A stretch of DNA of 64,000 bases. It comes from Pontiella sulfatireligans (GTDB lineage: Bacteria; Verrucomicrobiota; Kiritimatiellia; Kiritimatiellales; Pontiellaceae). Shown piece after piece: positions 33,829 to 42,772 of this stretch. Where the stretch lies: the NCBI RefSeq assembly GCF_900890705.1, contig NZ_CAAHFH010000001.1, forward strand, positions 2,542,001-2,606,000, in the 5' to 3' direction. A model generated the notes under the pieces. The model was not told the origin of the DNA, did not search any database, and was given only the letters and a program-made list of their open reading frames with translations. Each line of letters opens with the position of its first letter. The first letter of the stretch is position 1. The position numbers and the translations under genes are program-made.

Positions 33829-35415
33829 TTAGCGCGCAAAGTCATTATATTGCGATTGCGTCATCCAATGCAGGTCATCCCAGTATTCCGTGTCGTTCGG
33901 CTGAGCAACACCGGGAGTGGTGCGGCCTTGAGCAATGATTTCATCGATTCGTGTCGTCAAATGCTGAACGGTTTCAGGATGTGCGGCAGCGATGTTTTTT
34001 GTCTCCGCACGGTCTGCCGAAAGATTATAGAGTTCCAGGCCCTTCTTCCTGAAGGGCAGAACCAGCTTCCAGTCGCCCTCGACAATGGCATAGCGCCCAT
34101 CGTTGCCATGTGCAATCAGCGGCAACCGCTCATAATCCGTGGCTGGATCCAGCAGGACCGAAGCGAAGCTCTGGCTGTCTTCCCCTGCCGTTTCAGGCAG
34201 TTCTGCACCGATCAGTTCGGCAAACGTCGCCAGCAGGTCAACCTGACCCACGGTCTTATTCCACTGCCGTCCCGGAGTTGCAATCCCGGCGGGCCAGCGC
34301 ACAAGGAACGGCACGCGGTGACCGCCTTCATAGACCGATCGCTTGCCTTCCTTCAACGCGCCACGGCTGTCGTGTCCAAACTCCTCGAGGCGGCCCATCC
34401 ATGATTTTTCCGGGCCGTTATCGCTTGTGAAAACAATCAGCGTGTTTTCATCGATCCCTGACGTTTTAAGGAAGTCGAGGATTCGGCCGATATGATAATC
34501 CGTTTCGATCACGAATTCGCCGTACGCCCCCGCCTCGCCTTGGCCGTGGAATTCGGGCAGCGGGCAGACCGGATAGTGCGGCGAAGTGTAGGGTAGATAG
34601 AGGAAGAACGGCTTGCCGCTCTTTGCATCGGCAACTTTTCCGCCCACCCACTCGATGGCCTTATCGGTAAAGCGCGTCAGGCACTGGTTATCGATAAAGT
34701 CCGGAGCAATCTCGAAATTCGTTTTAACGGTTCGTGTTGGATCCTTGGACTTGCCGGGCTTTGTTTCAAAGGGCGGCATGATGCGGTAATCCATATGCCG
34801 TGGGTTTTTCTTTTTGTTCGTATAAACCGTCGGAGGCACCTTGGCATACCGTCCCTCAAACCACGCCAGAATGCCATAGTTCAACGAAGCAGGAATGCCG
34901 TAGAAATAGTCAAATCCCTTGTCCAATGGCATATCCTGAACCGGTTGCGACCAGTCGCGGTCTTTCGGCGTTCCCGGGAAATCCATGCCGAGGTGCCACT
35001 TGCCCACCATCGCGGTGTGGTAGCCATTTTTCTTGAACAGATTTGCCAGCGTCATTCGCCCGTCGACAATCAGGCATGTATCTTCCGCACCCATCACACC
35101 GGTTTTCCGGATGGTGCGCCACGGATAGCGCCCGGTCAACAGGCCATAGCGCGAGGGCGTGCAGACCGAATCCGGGCTGTGGCCACACGTGAAAGCAACG
35201 CCCTCGTTTGCCAGACGATCCATATTCGGCGTCTTGAATTTTGCCTCCGGATTCAGCGCGCTGACATCGCCATAGCCCTGATCGTCAGTATAGATCACAA
35301 TAACGTTTGGCCTGTCCTGAGCCTGTCGAAGTGGTTGTTCCGGTTTTGCATGTGCAGAGAAACCGGCCAGCAGAAGCAACAGCCCTATCAAATGTTTTGT
35401 AGAAAACAGTCTCAT
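33829..35415 (-). CDS. Secreted S1-type sulfatase with repeat-derived leader insert
   Basis: 528 residues from ATG 35415 (AGGGA upstream); the frame to 35511 runs into the promoter box. Signal peptide [28 protein letters not shown]85-T-P-S-R-Y-G-L-L-T-G-R, MVGKWHLGMDFPG, FTSDNGPEKSW complete the active site. Oddity: between the signal peptide and the domain, PLRQAQDRP is encoded by the dispersed repeat CCTGTCCTGAGCCTGTCGAA (35311-35330), an in-frame insertion. First gene of a two-sulfatase operon, 36 nt from the conserved box. Confidence 0.92.
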   Translation of the reverse strand: MRLFSTKHLIGLLLLLAGFSAHAKPEQPLRQAQDRPNVIVIYTDDQGYGDVSALNPEAKFKTPNMDRLANEGVAFTCGHSPDSVCTPSRYGLLTGRYPWRTIRKTGVMGAEDTCLIVDGRMTLANLFKKNGYHTAMVGKWHLGMDFPGTPKDRDWSQPVQDMPLDKGFDYFYGIPASLNYGILAWFEGRYAKVPPTVYTNKKKNPRHMDYRIMPPFETKPGKSKDPTRTVKTNFEIAPDFIDNQCLTRFTDKAIEWVGGKVADAKSGKPFFLYLPYTSPHYPVCPLPEFHGQGEAGAYGEFVIETDYHIGRILDFLKTSGIDENTLIVFTSDNGPEKSWMGRLEEFGHDSRGALKEGKRSVYEGGHRVPFLVRWPAGIATPGRQWNKTVGQVDLLATFAELIGAELPETAGEDSQSFASVLLDPATDYERLPLIAHGNDGRYAIVEGDWKLVLPFRKKGLELYNLSADRAETKNIAAAHPETVQHLTTRIDEIIAQGRTTPGVAQPNDTEYWDDLHWMTQSQYNDFAR

Positions 35416-35450
35416 CTCGTGTCCCTTGTTTTTCCCCGCATTTGGAACCA

Positions 35451-35499
35451 GTGTACACGATCCACAAAACCTGTGTATCCCTATTTTGAGTGATAGCCT
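35451..35499 (-). promoter_or_regulatory. Conserved hydrolase-operon box
   Basis: GTGTACACGATCC, ACAAAACCTGTGTATCCC, TATTTTGAGTGATAGCC. Shares the TATAC-like start, GATCCA, AAACCTGTGTATCCC core and spacing with the boxes at 31934 and 46063; the right half of the ATCCC/GGGAT dyad is degenerate here (GAGTGAT). It ends 36 nt before the sulfatase start at 35415. Confidence 0.58.
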
Positions 35500-35529
35500 C
35501 ATAATCGGCACCGAAAAAAAAACATCCTG

Positions 35530-38028
35530 CTATTGGGAGGCACTGAACCCCTGGTCGTAGACTTTTTTCCCGTCCCGGATGACTGCACGGTTTTTCGCTT
35601 CGGCCTTCTGCCGCTGCTGATATTTTTCGATGCGTTTCAGGTCGGTCGGGTTCGGCATAAATCCATCCATATCGGCCCTCGGAAGTTTTTGGAGCTGCGC
35701 CTGCCCGGCCTCGATGATGGCAAGCGCTTCGTTGTATTCCGGACTGCCCTTTTCGAGATTGGTCAGGCAAGGGCTCTTTACCGGGCGGTCGAAACTAATC
35801 TGCGCGCCCCCAGCCGTGCGGTGATTAAGCACTATTTTGGTGCCGGTCAATTCCTCAACCCGCTTTACCTGCGCTGCCGTAATCGGTGAACGTCCGCACG
35901 GATTGTCAGGATAGGCACATTCGTAGACGGGATAGTACGGCGCATTAATATCGAGCCAGGTTACGATCCGAAGCATCTCCTCCAGGGAAAGTGTCACCTT
36001 GTGATGGCCTTCGCGCAAAACTTTAATGAGCTTGCTGGGATGCGACCCCCAGGAATAGGCCGGCTGCGTATCCGCCGGGCCCGCGCCCACACAAGTGATG
36101 GCTCCCTTTGCCCACAGGTCGATGTAGGATGCATTAAAGGAAACCGCTCGATCGCCAGCAAGCACCAGTTTTTGCGCTCCTTTCTTTCCGAAATCGTGGC
36201 ACTTGAGGCAATGCTTGTCGAAAATCGGCTGAACCTCACTCATATAACTGAACATGCGTTGCTCGCCAAACCAGCCGTTGAGTTTGGAAGGCGGTCGCTT
36301 CAGCGCCAAGACATTGTGGCCTGAAACGGGCGGAGCGTCCTCCACACGATTTTCGTGACAGCCGATACATCCCTGCACTTCGCCGGGCATAATGATGGTT
36401 CCGCTGCGCATCGACTGCACCATCATACCATCTTTATCCAAGGCCTGGAAAAAGACGAAACGATCGGACGGCACCTCAAAATAGGCCGAACCATCGGCTT
36501 CCACCGGCACCGTGCCGAGGATGCGCTTGCTCTCGAAATTAGTCCAGTTCATGCCGGGTGCCTGCGTGCCCTGGCCTCCCCATTTTCCATGGGTCCAATT
36601 CCGTTTTTCGGGCGACTCGACGATGCGCAGGTATTTAATGGAGCCGCGCTCGACGCCTTCCATATGGGTGCCGATGTAGACATTCTGCACATAGAAATGG
36701 CCGGTATCCTTGGAGAAATCCAATAGAGAAGGCTTCATGTTCGGGCGGGTGCGCGGCGCGATCGGCATGGGATCGTAGCACCCAGGTGCCTCGGTATGCA
36801 GCAGCACCTCGTTGCCAAAAGTATCGACCAGATAGATGCCCATCTGCTCCCCTGCTCCGACCATACACGAAACCAGAAAATACTTTTCGCTGAGCGGATA
36901 CGGATCTTCATAGCGCGGTCTGACCTGTTTGAAATGGTCGAACCCATAGCCCTTGTCGATCCGTTCCTTCACAAGTTCCACGGCAGAAGCGGGCCACGTG
37001 CGAACCACCGGCTCGCGGCCATCAACGCCCTTACTTCGGTCGATAATCGCCAACGCGCCCCAAGGCCGATCGTGACAGGAACCGAAGATGGCCAGGCAAA
37101 GCTGCGTTCCGGGAATAATGCGTGCATCGATTACACCGCCCGGAGAGGCCGTGTTGTTGCCCCAGAAAACAGCATGATTGGAACCGTCGGGATTAACCGT
37201 CCAAAGCCCCTGCGCATCACCGTAGTTGCGGTCAACGTATTCCCAGCGGTCGTAAAGAATGCGGCCGTCCGGCATCAGGGAGCCGTGTCCTTCAAAAAGC
37301 GTGCTTTTGCCGATCTGGTGGATGTTTGCACCGTCGGCATCCATCCGAAAAAGATTGGCCATGATATGGCGGTTGCACATGCAGAACTTCGGTTCGCGTG
37401 TCGCGCTGAAGGCGATAGATCCATCCACCAGATAAAACGGATCGATGTCCGAGATTCCAGTGGCGAACGTGAGTTGTCGAAGTCCGGTTCCATCGATATT
37501 GATTTCATAAATGTGATAATCGTCGTCGATGCTTTTACGCATCGAAAAGATGATTTTCCCACCGTCGAAACTCAACTCCGGATCGCGTGCAATCCCAGTC
37601 GGGCCGGGATCAAAAACGGTGGAGACGTTCCAATCATTGGAAATATCGAGCATCTTCAGCACGCCGGGCGGATCGTACTTGTGCGCATTGATCTCTCCCG
37701 CCTGAAAAAGGGTCGCTGTGTTGTGGTGATCCGACTTGTACTGTCTTCGTACCACGAAAAGGATCGGTTGGCCGCTGATCAGCGGGTTCGCCGCCAGAGC
37801 CTCGCGCTGGACCTTTTCCAGTTGCGCATCATCGGCGCCTTCCAGCTTTTTAAGATAGTTCCGGCCGTTCGGATAATCATCACCATACGTGGCCATCAAA
37901 TCCTCTATGGCCGCACGCACCGCCATCCTGTCGGCCTTCATCACCGGCATCGGAACGGCGTTTTTCTTCGCGGCACCTGCACCCAGCGCAATGCCCGACA
38001 CCCACAACAGAATGATCAACTTCTTCAC
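35530..38028 (-). CDS. Exported beta-propeller / HZS-alpha-like protein with two c-type haem motifs
   Basis: About 832 residues. Signal peptide (KKLIILLWVSGIALGAGAAKK). The likely start is GTG 38028, 6 nt after GGAG; an ATG lies 12 nt upstream. Residues about 120-460 form a TolB/WD-like propeller (PELSFDGGKIIFSMRKSI, GTGLRQLTFATGISDIDP). A middle domain resembles the alpha subunit of hydrazine synthase, with CIGCH (in EVQGCIGCHENR) and CLKCH (in FDKHCLKCHDFG) haem c motifs. Such HzsA-related proteins are frequent in Planctomycetes and Kiritimatiellae beside sulfatases and are not tied to anammox. Role unknown; perhaps redox handling in the envelope. Sulfatases lie on both sides. Confidence 0.82.
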   Translation of the reverse strand: MKKLIILLWVSGIALGAGAAKKNAVPMPVMKADRMAVRAAIEDLMATYGDDYPNGRNYLKKLEGADDAQLEKVQREALAANPLISGQPILFVVRRQYKSDHHNTATLFQAGEINAHKYDPPGVLKMLDISNDWNVSTVFDPGPTGIARDPELSFDGGKIIFSMRKSIDDDYHIYEINIDGTGLRQLTFATGISDIDPFYLVDGSIAFSATREPKFCMCNRHIMANLFRMDADGANIHQIGKSTLFEGHGSLMPDGRILYDRWEYVDRNYGDAQGLWTVNPDGSNHAVFWGNNTASPGGVIDARIIPGTQLCLAIFGSCHDRPWGALAIIDRSKGVDGREPVVRTWPASAVELVKERIDKGYGFDHFKQVRPRYEDPYPLSEKYFLVSCMVGAGEQMGIYLVDTFGNEVLLHTEAPGCYDPMPIAPRTRPNMKPSLLDFSKDTGHFYVQNVYIGTHMEGVERGSIKYLRIVESPEKRNWTHGKWGGQGTQAPGMNWTNFESKRILGTVPVEADGSAYFEVPSDRFVFFQALDKDGMMVQSMRSGTIIMPGEVQGCIGCHENRVEDAPPVSGHNVLALKRPPSKLNGWFGEQRMFSYMSEVQPIFDKHCLKCHDFGKKGAQKLVLAGDRAVSFNASYIDLWAKGAITCVGAGPADTQPAYSWGSHPSKLIKVLREGHHKVTLSLEEMLRIVTWLDINAPYYPVYECAYPDNPCGRSPITAAQVKRVEELTGTKIVLNHRTAGGAQISFDRPVKSPCLTNLEKGSPEYNEALAIIEAGQAQLQKLPRADMDGFMPNPTDLKRIEKYQQRQKAEAKNRAVIRDGKKVYDQGFSASQ

Positions 38029-38184
38029 TGTTTTCTCCATTAGTTCAAAATTGTTCCCGTGGCATAATTTGCTGGGAATATCCGTTTCCCGCTAGAAAAG
38101 TTCCAATCAATGGAAGGACGGATTCCTACAACTTAAATCGACGACGGACACGACGGCGAACAGGACAGCCGGGACCGCAAACCT

Positions 38185-39663
38185 TTACTTTCTCTTACCG
38201 CTTTTTCTGTTTTTTGCCGGAGCGGCCTTCGCTTCGCTCGACAGGGTGCGGCGCTGCGCACCGAAGCTGCGGGCATTTGCACCGAAATGGTCGTGATCGC
38301 CCAAATCATGCTGCGCCCACTCCGCCAGCTTCATCAACTCGGCCACCGTTTCCGGATGACTGCCCGAAATATCGGTGGTTTCGCCGATATCGGCATCCAG
38401 ATCGTAAAGCTCTGCCTTCTCAATACGGATGGCATCGGCCTTTGCAATATGGTTTTTCCATTTGGTCGCGATACTGCCCTGCACCGGTTCCGTGTGTGGC
38501 AGCATCAGCTTCCACTTGCCGGAGCGCACCGCACGGAGGCAGTCGTGCTGGTAATAGAAATAATTTCGATCCAGCGCAGCCTTCTTGCCGTGCATCAACT
38601 CCGAAATATCCACGCCGTCAATCGTACGATCCGACGGAGCCACGCCGCCTGCCAGCTCGGCGAGGGTCGGCATCATGTCGATTGTTGCCGCCACCGCATC
38701 GCACTCCGAGCCGGCAGGAATCTTTCCCGGCGCGCGCATAATGCAGGGAACGCGCAGGCCACCCTCCCAACAGCTGGTCTTCCCGCTGCGTAGCGGCTCG
38801 GCGTGTCCGCTGTGCTGCTTCTTAATAAGCCAGGGGCCGTTATCGCTGGTGAAAATGATATAGGTATTTTCGTCCAGCCCCAGCTCTCTGACCTTGTCGA
38901 GCACACGCCCGACGTTGAAATCCAGCTCTTCAATCACATCACCATACAAGCCGCCCGCCGACTTCCCCTTGAATTCTTCGGATGCAGCCAGTTTGGTGTG
39001 TGGCATGGTGTGCGCGAGATAGACGAAAAACGGCGCATCTTTCTTTTCTTCAATGAAGTTGATGGCCTCGTCCGTGTAACGTTTCGTCAAGGTAGACATA
39101 TCAGTCTTTTGCTCGATCACCTTCGTGCCGCGGATCAGTTTGACATAACTGTCGTTACTGCCGGGCGTGCCGAAATACGTGTCAAAGCCTTGATGCGGTG
39201 GCAGCAGCTCCGGTTTGTATCTGGACGGGTTATGCCCCGCCAGATCCCACTTGCCGAACGCGGCCGTTGCATAGCCCTGCTCCTTCAGCACTTCAGCGAT
39301 GGTGATTTCGGCGAAATGCAACTCGGGATGGATCGAATCGGGATCGCCCTGCCGGGCGAACCGCAACGGGTAGCACCCCGTCATCAATGCGCCGCGCGAA
39401 GGGCCGCAGACGGTCTGGGCATAGAAGCTGGTGAAGCGCATACCCTCCTTCGCCATCCGGTCGATACGCGGCGTTTTAATGTCCGGCGACCCATAACAGC
39501 CCAAATCCTGATAGCCTTGGTCGTCGGCGAAGATAATAATAAAGTTCGGGTGGCCTTCGGCGGTCTCCGCTTTGCTCCGGCTGTTGGCGGCCAGCTCCGC
39601 CCGAGCCGCGCTCATTGCAGCCAGCAGACACACACACCATAAAATTCTACTCATCGTTGTCAT
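38185..39663 (-). CDS. Secreted S1-type sulfatase with basic C-terminal tail
   Basis: 492 residues. Signal peptide (ILWCVCLLAAMSAARA). FADDQGYQDLG, C86-G-P-S-R-G-A-L-M-T-G followed by Cys where most relatives have Arg, AFGKWDLAGH, HTMPHTKL, FTSDNGPWLI. The C-terminus is rich in Lys/Arg (AKNRKSGKRK). Its ATG overlaps the stop of the collapsed sulfatase upstream (ATGA, 39660-39663), so it was once the second gene of a sulfatase pair. AAGGA lies 8-9 nt before the ATG. A 156-nt gap separates it from the HZS-like gene, enough for a promoter (it holds TTCCAATCAATGGAA). Confidence 0.92.
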   Translation of the reverse strand: MTTMSRILWCVCLLAAMSAARAELAANSRSKAETAEGHPNFIIIFADDQGYQDLGCYGSPDIKTPRIDRMAKEGMRFTSFYAQTVCGPSRGALMTGCYPLRFARQGDPDSIHPELHFAEITIAEVLKEQGYATAAFGKWDLAGHNPSRYKPELLPPHQGFDTYFGTPGSNDSYVKLIRGTKVIEQKTDMSTLTKRYTDEAINFIEEKKDAPFFVYLAHTMPHTKLAASEEFKGKSAGGLYGDVIEELDFNVGRVLDKVRELGLDENTYIIFTSDNGPWLIKKQHSGHAEPLRSGKTSCWEGGLRVPCIMRAPGKIPAGSECDAVAATIDMMPTLAELAGGVAPSDRTIDGVDISELMHGKKAALDRNYFYYQHDCLRAVRSGKWKLMLPHTEPVQGSIATKWKNHIAKADAIRIEKAELYDLDADIGETTDISGSHPETVAELMKLAEWAQHDLGDHDHFGANARSFGAQRRTLSSEAKAAPAKNRKSGKRK

Positions 39664-39960
39664 TGGGTGAGTCCTTGTTTCTTCCGCTTCTTTTTCTTTT
39701 TGTTCGGAATAGCCGGAGCCGAGGGCTTATAGGTTGCCAGCAGCGCCTTCATCTCCTGCACCACTTCCGGGCACTGATTTTAAAGGTTGGCGGCCTAGTT
39801 TGCCATCCGCCTCTAAATTGTACAATGTGGGTCAGGATTTTCCTGCAACACGGAGCTTCCATTTTCCGGACCGAACGGCTTCCAACTCATTTCCTTTATA
39901 ATCCCATAAAAAGCAGTTAACCGCTAATTGACAAGAGATTATAAGAACCAGCGTCTTCAT
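39660..39960 (-). pseudogene. Collapsed sulfatase: signal peptide joined to C-terminus
   Basis: Reading from ATG 39960: a signal peptide (MKTLVLIISCQLAVNC) runs straight into sulfatase C-terminal sequence FLWDYKGNELEAVRSGKWKL, then a TGA; sulfatase-like PTLYNLEADGKL and, in another frame, EVVQEMKALLATYKPSAP and a basic tail KKKKKRKKQGLTQ follow. All the catalytic part is missing. This is best explained by an internal deletion plus later frameshift in a formerly complete gene. The final stop overlaps the next sulfatase start. Confidence 0.75.
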
Positions 39961-40051
39961 CCATTGGGTTACCCGTGAACTTTTTGAAAAAGAACTTCAC
40001 TGCTTCATTTTCTAGCTCTTAACAGGTTTGCGTCTTGGGATTTAAAACAAG

Positions 40052-41359
40052 CTAATCAGCACTGCCAGCGGAAACATAACTTTGGATGGCGTCCATTCCT
40101 TTGATTTTCTGATATTCACCGCGGGTTTCCTTGGCGAGTTTGCTGAGTTTAGGATCCTCGGCGGAGCCACTTCCTGCCGGCACAAAATGGATCACATTGA
40201 TGGAGAATTTATCTTTTTTCTTGCTGATTCCACTGTGCGAGGGCGTTGCGGCCTTTGATTTGGTCTGCGTGTTATCAAAGGCCTCAACCATCATTTCCGG
40301 AGAGTAGTTGGCAAAGGTGGTGCCGGAAGGAGGAATTCGCGCTCCGGGAATGTAGGCCCGGACAAGCCCGTTGTTTCCTCTCGCAATCACCCGGGGCGCC
40401 TGCCCCTTTGCGCGGCGACGGTCATTCTCCTTCTTGAAGAGCGCTCGAGCCTTCTCCACGTTTTCTTTGTATTTCTGTTGATCGGATTCATCCCAATCCC
40501 GATCCCGGGTTCCTGTTTTGTAGCGTAGCTCCGAACCCCAACGACAAGTAAGCAGAAATACTACATCCGCCTGCTGCTTCATGGCTAGAAGCGTCGGCTT
40601 GGCCCACCCGCCCGGTGTGCTCTTAAGCGGCTCGACCTTGAAGTCTCCGCTGATTTTAACGCCGCCCGGCCCCAGCGTCTTCGGTCCGTAATCCTTATCA
40701 CCCATGCCTTTTTTAACGGCATTAAGCGGCTTCAGCCAATCATCCACCTTGGCCACATTGGCTGGTGTTGCCACCACCATATTCGGAAACAAGGTAACTT
40801 CACCGCCACCATATACGGCAATATTAAAGAGCACCGTTGAATTCAATCCTTCCAGAATCCGAACGAGCTCGGATTTAATGATGGTATAGGCCGGAATCCC
40901 TCCCATGCTGTCGACCATCATAAACGCGGATGCATCCAGAATAATGAAGACCTTCTCACCTCGGCTTTTGATGCCGAACAACGACATTTCCGGCATCGCG
41001 AAGCCCACGCCGCCCCCTCCGCCCAAACCATCTGCAGCCGATCCCATGCCGCCTTTGATCCCGGTAATTTCCGGCAACCGTAGATCGGGCATGGTTTGGT
41101 TTATTTTGGGCTGCACCAAAATACGTTTGCGCAACTTGGGCTTTTGAGTCTTCTTTTTCTTGAAATTGACCGGAACCTGCAGCTTTTTGAGCTGCATCTT
41201 CGGGCGTTTCACTGGTTTCGCCTTAAAAACCTGGTCTTCTTTCGTGATAACCGTGACGGCCACGAACGAAAGGGCCAGCACGATCAATACCGCATGAATG
41301 CCCAGACTCACCAGTGCGGCACTTGATTTGGCATGCTTCGCAAAAAACTTTTTTTTCAT
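40052..41359 (-). CDS. TonB-like membrane-anchored protein with degenerate VWA domain
   Basis: 435 residues, not assignable to a known gene. One N-terminal membrane helix (LVSLGIHAVLIVLALSFVAV) is followed by a Lys/Pro-rich stretch (KAKPVKRPKMQLKKLQ, KKKKTQKPKLRKR), as in TonB or ExbD-linked energy transducers. Then a glycine run (GLGGGGGVGF) and a von Willebrand A-like domain: VFIILDASAFMMVD (degenerate MIDAS, D-A-S-A-F instead of D-x-S-x-S) and NIAVYGGGEVTLFP. It probably spans the periplasm and binds a partner there. No exbB/exbD or receptor is adjacent. Upstream 41360-41620 holds no gene. Confidence 0.7.
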   Translation of the reverse strand: MKKKFFAKHAKSSAALVSLGIHAVLIVLALSFVAVTVITKEDQVFKAKPVKRPKMQLKKLQVPVNFKKKKTQKPKLRKRILVQPKINQTMPDLRLPEITGIKGGMGSAADGLGGGGGVGFAMPEMSLFGIKSRGEKVFIILDASAFMMVDSMGGIPAYTIIKSELVRILEGLNSTVLFNIAVYGGGEVTLFPNMVVATPANVAKVDDWLKPLNAVKKGMGDKDYGPKTLGPGGVKISGDFKVEPLKSTPGGWAKPTLLAMKQQADVVFLLTCRWGSELRYKTGTRDRDWDESDQQKYKENVEKARALFKKENDRRRAKGQAPRVIARGNNGLVRAYIPGARIPPSGTTFANYSPEMMVEAFDNTQTKSKAATPSHSGISKKKDKFSINVIHFVPAGSGSAEDPKLSKLAKETRGEYQKIKGMDAIQSYVSAGSAD

Positions 41360-41620
41360 CGATCAATTCCACTTTTTCAATTTCTGCTTCAACAAAAACA
41401 CATAATCAAATGTTTCTCAAAGCCTCTTTATGATCAACAAGACCTATTCTTCGAGATAGCCGCTGCAGAAAATAACGTGTCCGAAGAAACGGGATTCGTC
41501 ATGGAGACCTCATCGCCGAAGCCTGCACGTCTCCTGCTTCATAAAACCAACGACTGCCAAGCCCCATTTTTTATGCATTCCCAGCCCGCCTTTTATTGCC
41601 TTCAGTAATCAATTGATAAA

Positions 41621-42364
41621 TCAGTCCTGCCGGATCTTGAGTCGGATGAACTTATCAGGACTATCGGTCAAATACCGGTTGGTGACCAGCTCATAACCAT
41701 CAACGGCAAGTCCAACCAAAACCTGATCCTGCGCATTTGTGGTGGAGGAAGAATCCACCAAATTCGTTGAATCTATCAGCAAATAGGTCAATCCATCCGC
41801 GACATAATCCGAACGGCGGTAATGGACGTATTCAAAGTAATTCGTCCCCCCCTCGACCGCAATACCCACAGACTCTCTGGCCCCAGCATCAGAATTGGCT
41901 GGATTCATGCCCAATGCAAATTCCGCCAGGTTGTCGTAGCCGTCACCCAACCCGCCGTTCTCCACGTCGGCACCGGGCAGCGCGTCATCACCCACCAAAC
42001 CGTAGCCGGATGCCCAGGCGGCATAGTTGTCACCGGATGGCATTTGGATCGTATATCCCACCTGAATGCCACCAATGTTCCAGCGATCCTTGGCATTACC
42101 CAGATTCCCGTTCGCCAGAGTAAAGCTGGATACAGCAGCAAATCCCGCAAGCGCTTGAAGGTCGATGACTGCAGGAGAGGATGACTGCTTAAGCCCGTTC
42201 GCGGCATTGGCCACGCCGCCCGCGACCACTTTGACCCTGTCGGCAACGTTATTGGCGTTATAAACCGTGACCGACTGGAAAGAAAGAGCCGTAAAATCAT
42301 CAAGGGTCAGCGTCCCCCCATTGGCCTCAAAATCGACAATCTGGATATTCGAAACCGAATCCAC
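41621..42364 (-). pseudogene. C-terminal remnant of a large secreted repeat protein
   Basis: About 247 residues homologous to the C-terminal end of the protein at 62374-64000. Both share a module (VDFEANGGTLTLDDFTALSF..., ending RWNIGGIQVGYTIQ) and the end DGYDNLAEFALGMNPANSDA, TNYFEYVHYRRSDYVADGLTY, NRYLTDSPDKFIRLKI. Here there is no signal peptide and no start region; the frame opens with 'MDSVSN' after an unrelated short ORF (MKADQQSVDALEAKLADSG, stop near 42380). It looks like a 3' fragment left by a deletion or recombination. Confidence 0.65.
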
Positions 42365-42772
42365 AGATTGCGTTAAGCTTCCATCAAATGTGTTCCACTA
42401 TCCGCAAGCTTTGCTTCGAGTGCATCAACACTCTGCTGATCTGCTTTCATGACTACTCAAAAGTAGTCGCACTTTATAAAATTTTCGCAATGGGAATGCG
42501 CAGCATCACATAATGACCTTCAGGGGCGCATCCTGAAGGCTCGGATTTAGCAGATTTCAGAACCGTCGGTTGATTATCGAAACTGAGTTAGCCACTAGAA
42601 AATAAAGTCTCTTGATTGGACAGCAAGCGGTTACTGAGAGGGTGCTCCTAAACTATCACTAAACTCCCTCTGCCATTGCTGCTCTTTCCTTTTCATAGTA
42701 ATAGTGTTTCAAAGGTTGTGGTTCGAAGTTTGCTCCCACCAGCATCGGGCCGCAGAGTTTAGCGACAATGCC
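42365..42772. other. Non-coding stretch with hairpins and a 28-nt repeat
   Basis: No full gene. On the minus strand a 25-codon ORF (MKADQQSVDALEAKLADSG...) starts at the ATG at 42450-42448, right after a perfect dyad GACTACT-CAAA-AGTAGTC (42451-42468); it may be a truncated 5' end. CCTTCAGG/CCTGAAGG (42517-42539) is a second perfect hairpin. Positions 42717-42744 hold the 28-nt repeat also seen at 15280-15307. Either hairpin could end transcription of the GH29 gene. Confidence 0.55.

Noticed and set aside
36796..38043. Long plus-strand frame opposite the HZS-like gene
   Set aside because: Antisense shadow of a gene with clear haem and propeller motifs; no ribosome site or recognisable domain.
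41333..41608. Plus-strand 91-codon ORF before the TonB-like gene
   Set aside because: It starts inside the opposite gene's 5' end, has no domain pattern and no ribosome site.
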